Of a stretch of DNA of 64,000 nt, positions 27,166-35,547 are shown one piece after another. The notes under the pieces were generated by a model. It had not been told where the DNA came from and did no database searches. It was given only the letters and a program-made list of their open reading frames with translations. The translations under genes were made by a program, and so were the position numbers. Position 1 is the stretch's first letter; each line of letters opens with the position of its first letter. Origin of the DNA: Bradyrhizobium yuanmingense (GTDB lineage Bacteria; Pseudomonadota; Alphaproteobacteria; Rhizobiales; Xanthobacteraceae); NCBI RefSeq assembly GCF_900094575.1, contig NZ_FMAE01000002.1, forward strand, positions 868,001-932,000. Reading direction: 5' to 3'.

Positions 27166-28005
27166 TCAGCGGCCCTCCCGCGACAGGCGCGGATTGAGCG
27201 CATCGTTGAGGCCTTCGCCGATCAGGTTCAGCCCGAGCACCGAGATCAGGATGGCGATGCCGGGAAACACGGTGATCCACCAGGCCTGTCGGATCACGGT
27301 GCGGCCGGCGCCGACCATGTAGCCCCAGGAGATCAGATTGGGATCGCCGAGGCCGAGGAAGGACAGCGAGGATTCAAGCAGGATCGCGGTGGCCACCATC
27401 AACGAGGCCAGCACGATCACGGGCGACAACGCGTTGGGCAGGATCTCGCGCAGGATGATCCAGCTGTTGCTCTGGCCGGTGACGACGGCGGCCTGGACAT
27501 ATTCGCGCGTGCGCAGCGACAGCACCTCGCCGCGCACGAGGCGAGCGACCGGCGGCCAGCTCACCACCGCGATCGAGGCGACGATCGAATAGATCGAGGG
27601 CTGCAGGATGGCGACCAGCACGATCGCGAGCGCGAAGCTCGGAATGGTCTGGAAGAACTCGGTGAAGCGCATCAGGGCGTCGTCGACCTTGCCGCCGAAA
27701 TAACCGGCCATGGCCCCGATCGGCACGCCCACGATCAGCGCCGCCAGCGTGGAGACGAGACCGACCAGAAGCGAGACGCGGGCGCCGAAGATCATGCCGG
27801 CGAAGATGTCGCGGCCGAGCGCGTCGGTGCCGAGCGGCACGGCCCCGAGCGTGAACGGCGGCAGGAACGGCCGCTGCACCATGCGCCAGGGCGAGTTCGG
27901 GAACAGCATCGGTCCGAACACCGCGACAGAGATTGCAACCAGGAGGATGACGAGCCCGATGACGCCGCTCGGGCTCTTCAGCATCGATTTCCAGAACTGT
28001 TTCAT
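27166..28005 (-). CDS. Peptide ABC transporter permease, DppC-like
   Basis: The second integral membrane subunit, 279 residues from the ATG at 28005, which overlaps the stop of the first permease as ATGA. Six hydrophobic segments are present. The N-terminal cytoplasmic start 'MKQFWKSMLKSPSGVIGLVIL' and 'GTDALGRDIFAGMIFGAR' are typical of DppC/OppC. The EAA loop 'EYVQAAVVTGQSNSWIILREILPN' is present but reads VVTGQ where EAARALG is usual. 'AILLESSLSFLGLGDP' follows. Confidence 0.94.
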   Translation of the reverse strand: MKQFWKSMLKSPSGVIGLVILLVAISVAVFGPMLFPNSPWRMVQRPFLPPFTLGAVPLGTDALGRDIFAGMIFGARVSLLVGLVSTLAALIVGVPIGAMAGYFGGKVDDALMRFTEFFQTIPSFALAIVLVAILQPSIYSIVASIAVVSWPPVARLVRGEVLSLRTREYVQAAVVTGQSNSWIILREILPNALSPVIVLASLMVATAILLESSLSFLGLGDPNLISWGYMVGAGRTVIRQAWWITVFPGIAILISVLGLNLIGEGLNDALNPRLSREGR

Positions 28006-28973
28006 GCGGCGTATTCGATCCGCGGATCGACCAGGCGATAGACGAGGTCGGTGATGAGGTTGAAGGTGAGGACCATGGCGGAGCAGATCACGAACACGCC
28101 GAGCAGCAGATTGTAATCCCGCTGCAGCAGTGCGTCGTACATCAGCCGCCCGATGCCGGGCCAGGCGAATACGGTCTCGGTGATGACGGCGCCGCCGATC
28201 AGCGTGCCGGAATGCACGCCGGCGAGCGTCACCACCGGCAGCAGCGCGTTGCGCAGCACGTGGCGGCGCTGGATCACGGCGTCGGAGAGCCCCTTGGCGC
28301 GCGCCGTCTTGACGAAGTCGAGGCGTTTCACCTCCAGCATCGAGGCGCGCGTCATGCGGGTGTAGGTCGCCATGAAGAACAGTCCCAGCGTCATCGCCGG
28401 CATGATCAGGTGCTTTGCGACGTCGAACGCGTGGGCAAGGCCGGTGAGATTGGCGCCGACCGTCTCGTAACCGAAGCTCGGCAGCCAATCCATCGTGACC
28501 GAGAACAGGAGGATGCCCATCAGCGCCACCCAGAAGATCGGCATGGCGTAGAAGATCAGAGCGAACACGGTGATGGCGGTGTCGAGGAAGGTTCCGGCAA
28601 AGCGCGCGGCGAAGGTGCCGAACAGGATGCCGAGCGTGAGCGAGATCGCGAAGGCGGTCAGCGTCAACAACAGCGTCGCCGGCAGCCGCTCGCCGATCAG
28701 TTTTGCGACCGGAGCCTGCTGGCGGAAGGAAAAGCCGAGGTCGAGGCTGACGACGCCCTTGACGTAGATGAAGAGCTGCTCGGGCAGCGGCTTGTCGAGC
28801 CCGAACTTCTCCCGGAGCTGCTTGACGAAGACCTGATCGCTGGCCCCGGCCTCGCCCGCCATCACGATCGCGGGATCGCCAGGCGCCAGGCGGATCAGGA
28901 AGAAATTGAGAACGACGATCGCGAGCAGGACGATCACGCCCTTCAGGACGCGCTGAGCAACGAAGGAGAGCAT
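28002..28973 (-). CDS. Peptide ABC transporter permease, DppB-like
   Basis: The first integral membrane subunit, 323 residues, six membrane segments. The N-terminus 'RVLKGVIVLLAIVVLNFFLIRLAPGDP', the motif 'LREKFGLDKPLPEQLF' and the EAA loop 'DFVKTARAKGLSDAVIQRRHVLRNALLPV' (in parts) are diagnostic. The C-terminus 'DLVYRLVDPRIEY' is canonical. It starts 200 bases after the binding-protein gene; dispersed repeat copy B fills most of that gap and may lower expression of the permease genes relative to the binding protein. Confidence 0.95.
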   Translation of the reverse strand: MLSFVAQRVLKGVIVLLAIVVLNFFLIRLAPGDPAIVMAGEAGASDQVFVKQLREKFGLDKPLPEQLFIYVKGVVSLDLGFSFRQQAPVAKLIGERLPATLLLTLTAFAISLTLGILFGTFAARFAGTFLDTAITVFALIFYAMPIFWVALMGILLFSVTMDWLPSFGYETVGANLTGLAHAFDVAKHLIMPAMTLGLFFMATYTRMTRASMLEVKRLDFVKTARAKGLSDAVIQRRHVLRNALLPVVTLAGVHSGTLIGGAVITETVFAWPGIGRLMYDALLQRDYNLLLGVFVICSAMVLTFNLITDLVYRLVDPRIEYAA

Positions 28974-29022
28974 CTAGTGAGTCATATTGGTGATGTGACC
29001 TGGCGCCACGGAGACGGAGTGA

Positions 29023-29163
29023 CTCCCTCGCCCCGCTTGCGGGGAGAGGGTTGGGGTGAGGGGGACTTCCCGCGAACGTATCAGCAGTTGGACTCGTGGA
29101 GACTCCCCCTCACCCGAATGTGCGCTATGCGCACATTCGACCTCTCCCCGCAGGGGAGAGAGG
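29023..29163. repeat. Dispersed repeat, copy B, inside an operon
   Basis: About 140 bases matching copy A at 18305-18445 in several long blocks. It contains an inner hairpin AATGTGCGC...GCGCACATT where copy A has CACGCTTCGCGTG. It lies between the binding-protein stop (29173) and the first permease start (28973) of a minus-strand ABC operon, where a stable hairpin could protect the upstream mRNA or attenuate downstream reading. Confidence 0.75.
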
Positions 29164-29172
29164 TAAGAGGCT

Positions 29173-30723
29173 TCACTTGTCGAGCCATGCGTCCTTGAAG
29201 CCGTCATTGACCCCGATCCCCGTGGTGATCAGGTTCTTGACCTTGCAGCGCATGATGGTCGGAAATTGCAGCTCGAGCATCCAGGCAACCGGCACGTCCT
29301 CGACCAGGATCTTCTGCGCCTTCTCGTAGATCTCCTTGCGCTTGGAATCCGGCGTTGCAACCGCGCCCTCGGCGAACAGCTTGTCGATATCCGGGTTGGA
29401 GTAACCCTCGACGTTGTTGAACATCTGGCCCTTGGCGATGTTGCTGGAGATGTAGTTGCGTCCCACTCCGAGCGCGGGGTCGCCGTACTGGTAGAGATAG
29501 GTAAAGGCGATGTCGTAATCCCACTCGGCGATCTTCTGGTTGCCGCCGGCGACGTCGGTGGCGATCGTCTCGATGGTCATGCCGACATCCTGGAGGTTCT
29601 GCTTGACGGCTTCGCCCCAGCGCTGCCAGGTCTCGCCATAGGCGAGCGGCAGCAGGCGGATCTTTTCGCCCTTGTAGCCGGCTTCCTTCAGCAGTGCCTT
29701 GGCCTTGGCCGGATCGTAGGGGTATTTCTTCACGTCATCGGTATAGAACTTGATGGTCGAGGCCGACGGGCCGGTGGCGACCTTGCCGAGCCCGTTCCAG
29801 ATCACGTCCTTGGCGAAGTCGCGGTCGACCGCATACATGATCGCCTGCCGCACCCGCTTGTCGGCGAGCGGACCCTGGCGGTTGTTCAGCCACAGCCAGG
29901 CCAGCGGCGAGAAGAATTCCCAGCCGGCGCCGGTGACGCAGGTGTCCTTCAGCTTGGACAGCCGCGGCACGTCGAAATTCTCGACCGAGCCGCCGGGCAG
30001 CACGTCGACCTTGCCGGTCTCGTAAGCCACCGAGCGCGCGGCGGCGTCCGGGATGATCTGCCAGTAGATCTCGTCGAGATGGGGCTTGCCCTTTTCGTGG
30101 TAGTTCGGATTCTTGACCAGGCGGATGAACGAGCCCTTCTGCCATTCCTTGAACATGAATGGGCCGGTGCCGATGGGTGCGTTGTTGTAGGGGTTGGTCT
30201 TCCAGTCGGTGCCTGCATAGAGATGCTTCGGCACCATCGGCATCGAGCCGACCTCGAAGATGCCGAGGAACGGGCCGAACGGCTGCTTCAGCGTGAAGAC
30301 CACCGTATGATCGTCCGGCGTCTCGACCTTGTCGACCTGCGCCAAATTGGTGCGGGCGCGCGCATGGGTCTGCTTCAGCATCTCGATCGAGAACAGCACG
30401 TCGGCGGCGGTGAAGGGCTTGCCGTCGTGCCAGGTCACGCCCTTCTTCAGCTTGAAGATGTAGGTCTTGGCGTCCTCGCTGACGCTCCAGCTCTCGGCGA
30501 GCTCCGGCAGGGGATCGAGCTTGGGGCTGTAGCGCAAGAGGCCTTCGAAGATGTTGCCCGAGACCATCTGGGTCGGGCCGTTCTGGACCTGCGCAAGCAT
30601 CAGGCCGGGCGGCTCGGGCTGGATCACGGCATTGATCACACCCCCCGTCTTCGGCTCTTGCGCCAGCGCAGGGGCCGCAAGGCCGCAAGCCAGGAGGAGA
30701 CCAAGCAACACTCGTTTTGGCAT
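29173..30723 (-). CDS. Peptide ABC transporter substrate-binding protein
   Basis: A periplasmic SBP of family 5 (DppA/OppA type), 516 residues from the ATG at 30723. The Sec signal peptide 'MPKRVLLGLLLACGLAAPALA' is cleaved before 'QEPKTGG'. Family marks include 'LRYSPKLDPLPELAESWSVS', 'LKKGVTWHDGKPFTAADV', 'DKRVRQAIMYAVDRD' and 'YDPAKAKALLKEAGYKG'. The first gene of the operon that continues with two permeases and a fused ATPase. Ligand: probably peptide or opine-like, not resolvable. The open frame extends to 30819, but the signal peptide sets the start. Confidence 0.95.
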   Translation of the reverse strand: MPKRVLLGLLLACGLAAPALAQEPKTGGVINAVIQPEPPGLMLAQVQNGPTQMVSGNIFEGLLRYSPKLDPLPELAESWSVSEDAKTYIFKLKKGVTWHDGKPFTAADVLFSIEMLKQTHARARTNLAQVDKVETPDDHTVVFTLKQPFGPFLGIFEVGSMPMVPKHLYAGTDWKTNPYNNAPIGTGPFMFKEWQKGSFIRLVKNPNYHEKGKPHLDEIYWQIIPDAAARSVAYETGKVDVLPGGSVENFDVPRLSKLKDTCVTGAGWEFFSPLAWLWLNNRQGPLADKRVRQAIMYAVDRDFAKDVIWNGLGKVATGPSASTIKFYTDDVKKYPYDPAKAKALLKEAGYKGEKIRLLPLAYGETWQRWGEAVKQNLQDVGMTIETIATDVAGGNQKIAEWDYDIAFTYLYQYGDPALGVGRNYISSNIAKGQMFNNVEGYSNPDIDKLFAEGAVATPDSKRKEIYEKAQKILVEDVPVAWMLELQFPTIMRCKVKNLITTGIGVNDGFKDAWLDK

Positions 30724-31024
30724 GTCGTAATCTTTCTCAAGCGAGACCAGCCGGAAACGCTTCGCACGCGCCCTCGCGCGCAAAGCGACGGTCGGTCCAT
30801 CCCAGTCCCCATCCGCCATCGAGGCTCACACAGTCCCGTTCAGCGCGGCAAGATGAAAGTCGCGACAGTGCTCGCACAAAAAATGTACAGCTCGTCCTGT
30901 TTCTCCGCCTGTGCGACGGCACGGTAGATCGGCCAGCTCCGAGGGATCAGGCGGCCTTCAGAAGTGATGAGAGCATGCCGGGGCAGTGCACAAGTCCGCG
31001 CCTGCGACCAAAAGCATCAGCCCG
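30724..31024. other. Gap upstream of the ABC operon
   Basis: About 300 bases with no gene I can support. It should hold the promoter of the minus-strand ABC operon; no clear operator or hairpin stands out. Confidence 0.4.
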
Positions 31025-31336
31025 TCATTTTGCGCCGAGCGCCCGCCGCAATTCGTCGAGCGCCTCTGCAAGCTGCTCGCGGTGCGCGATGTCGTTCTTG
31101 GGAAGCGCGGCGACGCTGCCGGCGAGCTCCCGCAGGATGCCGGCCAGCAGGCCGAAGTTGACGTGCAGATGCACCGATTTGCGTTCATCGGCCGCACCAG
31201 GATGTTGCAGCACCAGCGCAATGCCGCTGCCGTCGAGCTTCGCCTCGAAGCGGGACGAATGCTCGAAGGTGCCGACATAGAATTTGTCGGGATATTCGAG
31301 TGCGACTTCTGCCTTGTCGGGAACCGGCTTGGACAT
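31025..31336 (-). CDS. Conserved-looking hypothetical protein, divergent from irr-like gene
   Basis: A 103-residue soluble protein, MSKPVPDKAEVALEYPDKFY to 'LDELRRALGAK'. The sequence has a beta-rich first half ('YVGTFEHSSRFEAKLDGSGI', 'HLHVNFGLLAGILREL') and helical end. The HLHVNF stretch could bind a ligand. No signal peptide. The frame is open to 31417, but the ATG at 31336 begins the protein-like part. It shares a short divergent promoter region with the irr-like gene and its perfect FNR/FixK box. Function unknown. Confidence 0.65.
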   Translation of the reverse strand: MSKPVPDKAEVALEYPDKFYVGTFEHSSRFEAKLDGSGIALVLQHPGAADERKSVHLHVNFGLLAGILRELAGSVAALPKNDIAHREQLAEALDELRRALGAK

Positions 31337-31419
31337 GCGAACCTCATCTATGCCCGCGCATTCTGGCCGGGAATGAGCCGGCCCGCCTTGCGCCAGGTCA
31401 GAGGCGGTCGACGCCAAAT

Positions 31420-31433
31420 TTGATCCGGATCAA
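31420..31433. promoter_or_regulatory. FNR/FixK-type box in the irr-like divergent promoter
   Basis: TTGATCCGGATCAA is a perfect TTGAT-N4-ATCAA palindrome. It lies 84 bases from the ATG of the minus-strand hypothetical gene and 84 bases from the ATG of the irr-like gene, so it could control either or both under low oxygen. Confidence 0.72.
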
Positions 31434-31516
31434 AGCCGGCCCGCCGCTTTTGCGATCGAATGGCAAGTAGCGGGACGCGGCTGCGCATCCCGTTTGCTTG
31501 AGCCGTGAGACGATGG

Positions 31517-32002
31517 ATGGACATTCAGGCCACGACTATCCCTGCGGATGACGACGGCGGATCCGATATCGCCGGTCTTGAGCCGTCGCCGGATGCGGGC
31601 GTGCAGCACTGCCTGCAATTGCTCGGCAATGCCGGCTTGCGCCCGACACGCCAGCGCGTGGCGCTGGGCCGACTGCTGTTCCTGGGCGGCCATCGTCACG
31701 TCACCGCAGAAAGTCTCTACGCAGAAGCGATGGCTGCGAACGCATACCTGTCGCTCGCCACCGTCTACAACACGCTGAACCAGTTCACCGAAGCGGGCCT
31801 CTTGCGCCGGATCGCGGCCGACGGCATCAAGTCGTTCTTCGACACCGACACGTCCCTGCATCCGCACTTCTATCTCGAAGGCGAGGACGTGCTGGTCGAC
31901 GTGGCCGAGGGCCTCGCCTTCACCAAGATGCCCGAGGCGCTTCCCGGCCACGAGATCGCGCGGCTCGATGTCGTCGTCCATTTACGCCGGAAGCGAACTT
32001 AG
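31517..32002 (+). CDS. irr: Fur-family regulator, Irr-like paralogue
   Basis: A 161-residue iron/haem-responsive transcription regulator. 'LRPTRQRVALGRLLF', 'HVTAESLYAEA' and 'YLSLATVYNTLNQFTEAGLLRR' form the Fur winged helix, and 'IARLDVVVHLRRKR' closes the dimer domain. It resembles rhizobial Irr rather than Fur. The haem-regulatory Cys-Pro motif near the N-terminus of B. japonicum Irr is absent. The His-rich haem site is partly kept as 'LHPHFYLEGED'. A GTG at 31505 is an alternative start. A FixK-type box lies 84 bases upstream. The symbol refers to the family; it may be a second irr copy. Confidence 0.85.
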   Translation: MDIQATTIPADDDGGSDIAGLEPSPDAGVQHCLQLLGNAGLRPTRQRVALGRLLFLGGHRHVTAESLYAEAMAANAYLSLATVYNTLNQFTEAGLLRRIAADGIKSFFDTDTSLHPHFYLEGEDVLVDVAEGLAFTKMPEALPGHEIARLDVVVHLRRKRT

Positions 32003-32031
32003 CGCTTGCCCTGCAGGGAGGGTAAGACGCC

Positions 32032-33575
32032 TCACTGCAAGCCTGCGCGGCGGAATCCCTCCAGATAGTGTTCGCGATCTCGCTCACTGGCCCACGGCAG
32101 CTGCGTCGCGATCCAGTGCAGCGAGATGCCCGGCTGGGTGCGGCGGAGCTCTCCGAGTGCCATTTCCGCAAGCGTGCCATCGCCGGTCATGCCGGCGGAG
32201 ACGGCGAGCACGCGGTATGCGCCGGTAAGATCGCCGCGGTGGCGGATCGCCTCGCGCGCCAGCGCGATGGCCTCGCCATAGTGCCGTTCGGTGAAGCGCG
32301 CATAGGCGGCGATACCGTGATAGATCGCCAATGACGGATCGCGCGGCGACAGCCGGATCGCCTTTTGCGCGGCCTCGAACGAGTCGTTCGAGCGTCCGGC
32401 ATAGGACAGTGCCAGCGCGTAATAGCCCTGCGCCAGTGAGAAGTTCGGATTGAGCGCGAGCGCCTGCTCGAACTCGGACAGCGCGTCTGGGAGCCTGCGG
32501 GTCGAGAAGCAGACGCTGCCGAGCGCGGCATGTGCCCAGGCGTCCTCATGGTCGCAGCGCACCGCTTTGAGCGCGGCGGCTTCCGCGGACGGCGCAACCG
32601 CGGCCAGCTCGGTCCAGCCGAGATGCACGCCGAACATGTCGTTCACGGCCAGCACCGACAACGCCTGGCCGTAATCCGGATCGATCGCGATCGCGCGCGC
32701 GAGCAGCGCCTTCGCGGCCGCATGGTCCTGCCGGGTCACGCGCCAATAATGCGACAGCGCGCGCATCAACAGGTCCCAGGCGTCGAGGCTCGCCGGCGGC
32801 TTACGACGGCTGCGGAAATTCTCGGCGGCGTGGATCTGCGGCTCGATCGCGGCGGCGATCGCGTTGGTGATCTCGTCCTGCACGGCGAAGACGTCGACGA
32901 GCTCGCGGTCATAGCGCTCGGCCCAGAGATGACCGCCCGACACGGCGTCGTTGAGCTGCGCGGTGATGCGCACCGTTTTGTCCGTCTTGCGCACGCTGCC
33001 TTCGACGATGTAGCGGACGCCGAGCTCCTCGGCGATCTGCCTGATATGGACCGCGCGTCCCTTGTAAGTGAAGGAGGAGTTACGGGCGATCACCATGAAC
33101 CAGCGCTGCTTCGACAGCGCGGTGAGGATGTCCTCGCTGATCCCGTCGCCGAAATAGTCCTGCTCGGGATCCCCGCTCTTGTTCTCGAAGGCGAGCACCG
33201 CGACCGCCGGGCGGTCCGCCATGCGCGGGGGAGCGAGCCTGGCTTCGGTCCGCGCGGGCGATGCCGCCACCTCTTCCCGGACCTCGCCGACGAACCGAAA
33301 GCCCTTGCGCGGAATGGTCTTGATCAGGCGCTGGCTCGCGCCGTCGTCGCCGAGCGCCTTGCGCGCGGCGTTGATCCGGCTGTCGAGGGCGGAATCCGAG
33401 ACGATGCGGTCGTTCCAGACCTGATCAGGTCATCCTTACTGACCACACGCGCCCGTTGCGTGACCAGATAAAGCAGCAGATCGAACACCTGCGGCTGCAA
33501 CGGGACGGGTTTTCCGTCGCAAGTGAGCTCCCGGAGGTCGCCGTCCAGCACGTTGTTTTCAAAGCGAAATCGCAC
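32032..33575 (-). pseudogene. CadC-like winged-helix/TolB-like/TPR regulator, frameshifted
   Basis: One gene split by a frameshift. From the GTG at 33575 the first part encodes an OmpR/CadC winged helix ('LTCDGKPVPLQPQVFDLLLY', 'ARVVSKDDLI'). Near 33415-33422 the reading frame shifts by one base. The rest of the winged helix (reading VWNDRIVSDSALDSRINAAR in the other frame) continues into 'LIKTIPRKGFRFVGE'. A TolB/FlgO-like domain with 'VAVLAFENKSGDPEQDYFGD' and TPR repeats then run to 32032. Adding one G in AGGTCTGG restores the whole protein, about 514 residues. It is either a true pseudogene or a sequencing error. It reads away from mddA. Confidence 0.8.
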
Positions 33576-33582
33576 GTTCTCG

Positions 33583-33624
33583 TCGTCTCAAGCAAAAATC
33601 AAAGTCGTCTCAGGCGAAAATCAA
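33583..33624. promoter_or_regulatory. Tandem direct repeat upstream of mddA
   Basis: Two 20-base copies, TCGTCTCAAGCAAAAATCAA (33583-33602) and TCGTCTCAGGCGAAAATCAA (33605-33624), differ at two positions. Start-to-start spacing is 22 bases, about two helical turns. They lie in the divergent region between the frameshifted regulator and mddA, the layout expected for a winged-helix dimer operator. Confidence 0.5.
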
Positions 33625-33708
33625 TCGTCCGCGAAAGCCGCGGGACGTCCGATCCGGCATGGTGCGAAGACCAAACCGTGTCGATGCCTCGGCACAACGG
33701 AGTGTTTC

Positions 33709-34497
33709 ATGACCCAAATTGATCATCAGGTTCATTCTCTCGGCCCGGAGGTTACGGGCTCTCGTATTTTCAGGTTCATCGCCTTTCTGTACGGAATTGC
33801 GGCATATCTCGTGTTTTTCGTCACCATTCTCTACGCGATCGGCTTCGTCATGGGGGTGATGGTGCCCAAGACCATCGATACCGGTGCCGAAGCGCCCGTC
33901 GTTCGCGCGGTCGTCATCAATCTGCTGCTGATGTCGCTGTTCGCGGTTCAACACAGCGTGATGGCGCGCCAACAATTCAAGGCATGGTGGACGCAGTTCG
34001 TCCCCAAGCCGGTCGAGCGAAGCACGTATGTGCTGTTCGCGAGCCTGTCATTGCTCCTGCTGTTCTGGCAGTGGCGTCCGCTACCCGCGGTCATATGGGA
34101 GGTCGAGAACCCCGATCTTGCCGTGACACTGGTCACATTGTCCTTCGCTGGCTGGGTGCTGGTGTTCACCTCGACCTTCATCATCAACCATTTCGAACTG
34201 TTCGGCCTGCATCAGGTGACGAATCATCTCGTCGGCAAGGAAATGCAGCCGCCGCGTTTCAAGACGCCGCTGCTCTACAAATTCGTCCGCCATCCGATCT
34301 ATCTCGGTTTCATCATCGCGTTCTGGGCGGCGCCAGTCATGACCGCGGGTCATCTCTTGTTCGCGGCCGTGACCACGCTCTACATCTTCGTCGGCATCGC
34401 GCTGGAGGAGAGCGATCTCGTCGATCTCTTCGGCGACGAGTACCGGCAGTACAAGCAACGCGTCTCCATGCTTATTCCCTGGCGCCGGTCGGTATAG
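33709..34497 (+). CDS. mddA: Methanethiol S-methyltransferase (MddA)
   Basis: A membrane-bound methyltransferase that makes dimethylsulfide from methanethiol using S-adenosylmethionine. It has 262 residues from the ATG at 33709 with GGAG upstream. Five or so membrane segments are present. The family stretches 'LLLMSLFAVQHSVMARQQFK', 'INHFELFGLHQV', 'FVRHPIYLGFIIAFWA' and 'GIALEESDLVDLFGDEYRQY' match the NnrU/isoprenylcysteine-methyltransferase-like MddA family, known from Pseudomonas and Bradyrhizobium. The divergent frameshifted regulator and the direct repeats lie upstream. The assignment rests on family resemblance and recollection of Bradyrhizobium MddA. Confidence 0.85.
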   Translation: MTQIDHQVHSLGPEVTGSRIFRFIAFLYGIAAYLVFFVTILYAIGFVMGVMVPKTIDTGAEAPVVRAVVINLLLMSLFAVQHSVMARQQFKAWWTQFVPKPVERSTYVLFASLSLLLLFWQWRPLPAVIWEVENPDLAVTLVTLSFAGWVLVFTSTFIINHFELFGLHQVTNHLVGKEMQPPRFKTPLLYKFVRHPIYLGFIIAFWAAPVMTAGHLLFAAVTTLYIFVGIALEESDLVDLFGDEYRQYKQRVSMLIPWRRSV

Positions 34498-34585
34498 TCT
34501 AGGTCAAGCCCCGCGCATCCAATCGAAACGGCGCGCGGGGCGCCGACGCGCGATAACGATCCATCAGAAAAAGGGAGACGTCCAA

Positions 34586-35008
34586 ATGAAACATGTCGGA
34601 AACTGCTTCTGCGGCGCGGTCACGGTCGAGGTCACGGGCGCGCCGGAGGCGATGGGCTATTGCCATTGCCGCTCCTGCCGCTCGTGGTCGGGCGGTCCGG
34701 TCAACGCTTTCAGCCTTTGGAAGCCGGAAGCCGTGCGCATCATCGAAGGCGCTCAGAATGTCGAGACCTTCGTCAAGACGCCGCTCAGCCAGCGCAAATA
34801 TTGCAGGAAGTGCGGTGGCCATCTCATGACCAACCATCCGCCGCTCGGTCTGGTCGACGTTTTCGCCGCCACCATCCCCACCCTCGCGTTCACGCCCAGC
34901 GTCCACGTCAACTATGCCGAGACCGTGCTGCCGATGCGCGATGGCCTGCCCAAGCTGAAGGATTTTCCCGCCGAGTTCGGCGGAAGCGGCGAAATGATGC
35001 AGGAATAG
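34586..35008 (+). CDS. GFA-family zinc protein (glutathione-dependent formaldehyde-activating enzyme-like)
   Basis: A 140-residue cytoplasmic protein of the GFA/CENP-V fold. All zinc ligands are visible: C-F-C in 'GNCFCGAVTVEV', 'CHCRSCR' and 'YCRKCGGHL'. Members were named for spontaneous S-hydroxymethylglutathione formation, but most have no proven activity. AAAGGGAGA lies upstream of the ATG. It is 88 bases after mddA on the same strand, so a link to C1 or sulfur metabolism is possible but unproven. A bidirectional terminator follows. Confidence 0.9.
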   Translation: MKHVGNCFCGAVTVEVTGAPEAMGYCHCRSCRSWSGGPVNAFSLWKPEAVRIIEGAQNVETFVKTPLSQRKYCRKCGGHLMTNHPPLGLVDVFAATIPTLAFTPSVHVNYAETVLPMRDGLPKLKDFPAEFGGSGEMMQE

Positions 35009-35031
35009 CGGCGCGCCTTTGGCATTTTTTC

Positions 35032-35058
35032 GAGAGGGCGGCAGAGCGCCGCCCTCTC
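35032..35058. terminator. Bidirectional terminator hairpin
   Basis: GAGAGGGCGGC (35032-35042) pairs perfectly with GCCGCCCTCTC (35048-35058) across a five-base loop. It lies between convergent genes ending at 35008 (+) and 35089 (-). A run of T precedes it on the plus strand, which reads as A's before and U's after the stem on the minus strand. Confidence 0.75.
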
Positions 35059-35088
35059 TGGCTTCTTCCAAGAGAGAAGGATCAAGGA

Positions 35089-35313
35089 CTAGCCTCCGCG
35101 CGATTCGACCACCTTGCGGCAGGAATCGGACAGCTTCGACTTGTTCTCGCGCAGGCAGGCGTTCATCTGCGGCGGCTTGCCGATATGCTCGGCGCAGAAT
35201 TTGCTGGCGTCGCCGCGGCAGGCCATTTGCTCCTGCACAGATGGACCGGACTGTGCGGCAGCAGGCAGGGCGGCAGCTGCGAGCAGCAGCGCGGCAAGAA
35301 CCGAAATCTTCAT
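35089..35313 (-). CDS. Small secreted cysteine-rich protein
   Basis: A 74-residue protein. The signal peptide MKISVLAALLLAAAALPAAA is cleaved before 'QSGPSVQEQ'. The mature part has four cysteines in a C-x7-C-x13-C-x10-C pattern ('ACRGDASKFC', 'NACLRENKSKLSDSCRKVV'), resembling the cysteine-rich GLG1-type repeat. AGAGGTGC lies just upstream of the ATG. Probably a periplasmic disulfide-bonded helical protein; function unknown. Confidence 0.72.
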   Translation of the reverse strand: MKISVLAALLLAAAALPAAAQSGPSVQEQMACRGDASKFCAEHIGKPPQMNACLRENKSKLSDSCRKVVESRGG

Positions 35314-35547
35314 AGAGCACCTCTTTGGAATTCTCGTTGGTCCCGACCGGGATCAATCGGGCCGGACCATTCCGCAAAGGCCGGGCGCCGGTCCATGCCA
35401 TGTTCATGGCAGCGGCCAGTCCTCCCGCCCGCGGTACCCCCATCTTCATGGCATGTATCCGCGCGCCGACTTTTGTCATTCAGGCTGCACCTCGGCTGCG
35501 AGACCCGGTGATTGCGTCGGGACGCCGAACGGAACCAGGAGAGCAAG

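Noticed and set aside
35340..35365. Possible FixK half-site (GATCAATC) upstream of the small secreted gene
   Set aside because: Only one half fits; the other half does not match TTGAT at the right spacing.
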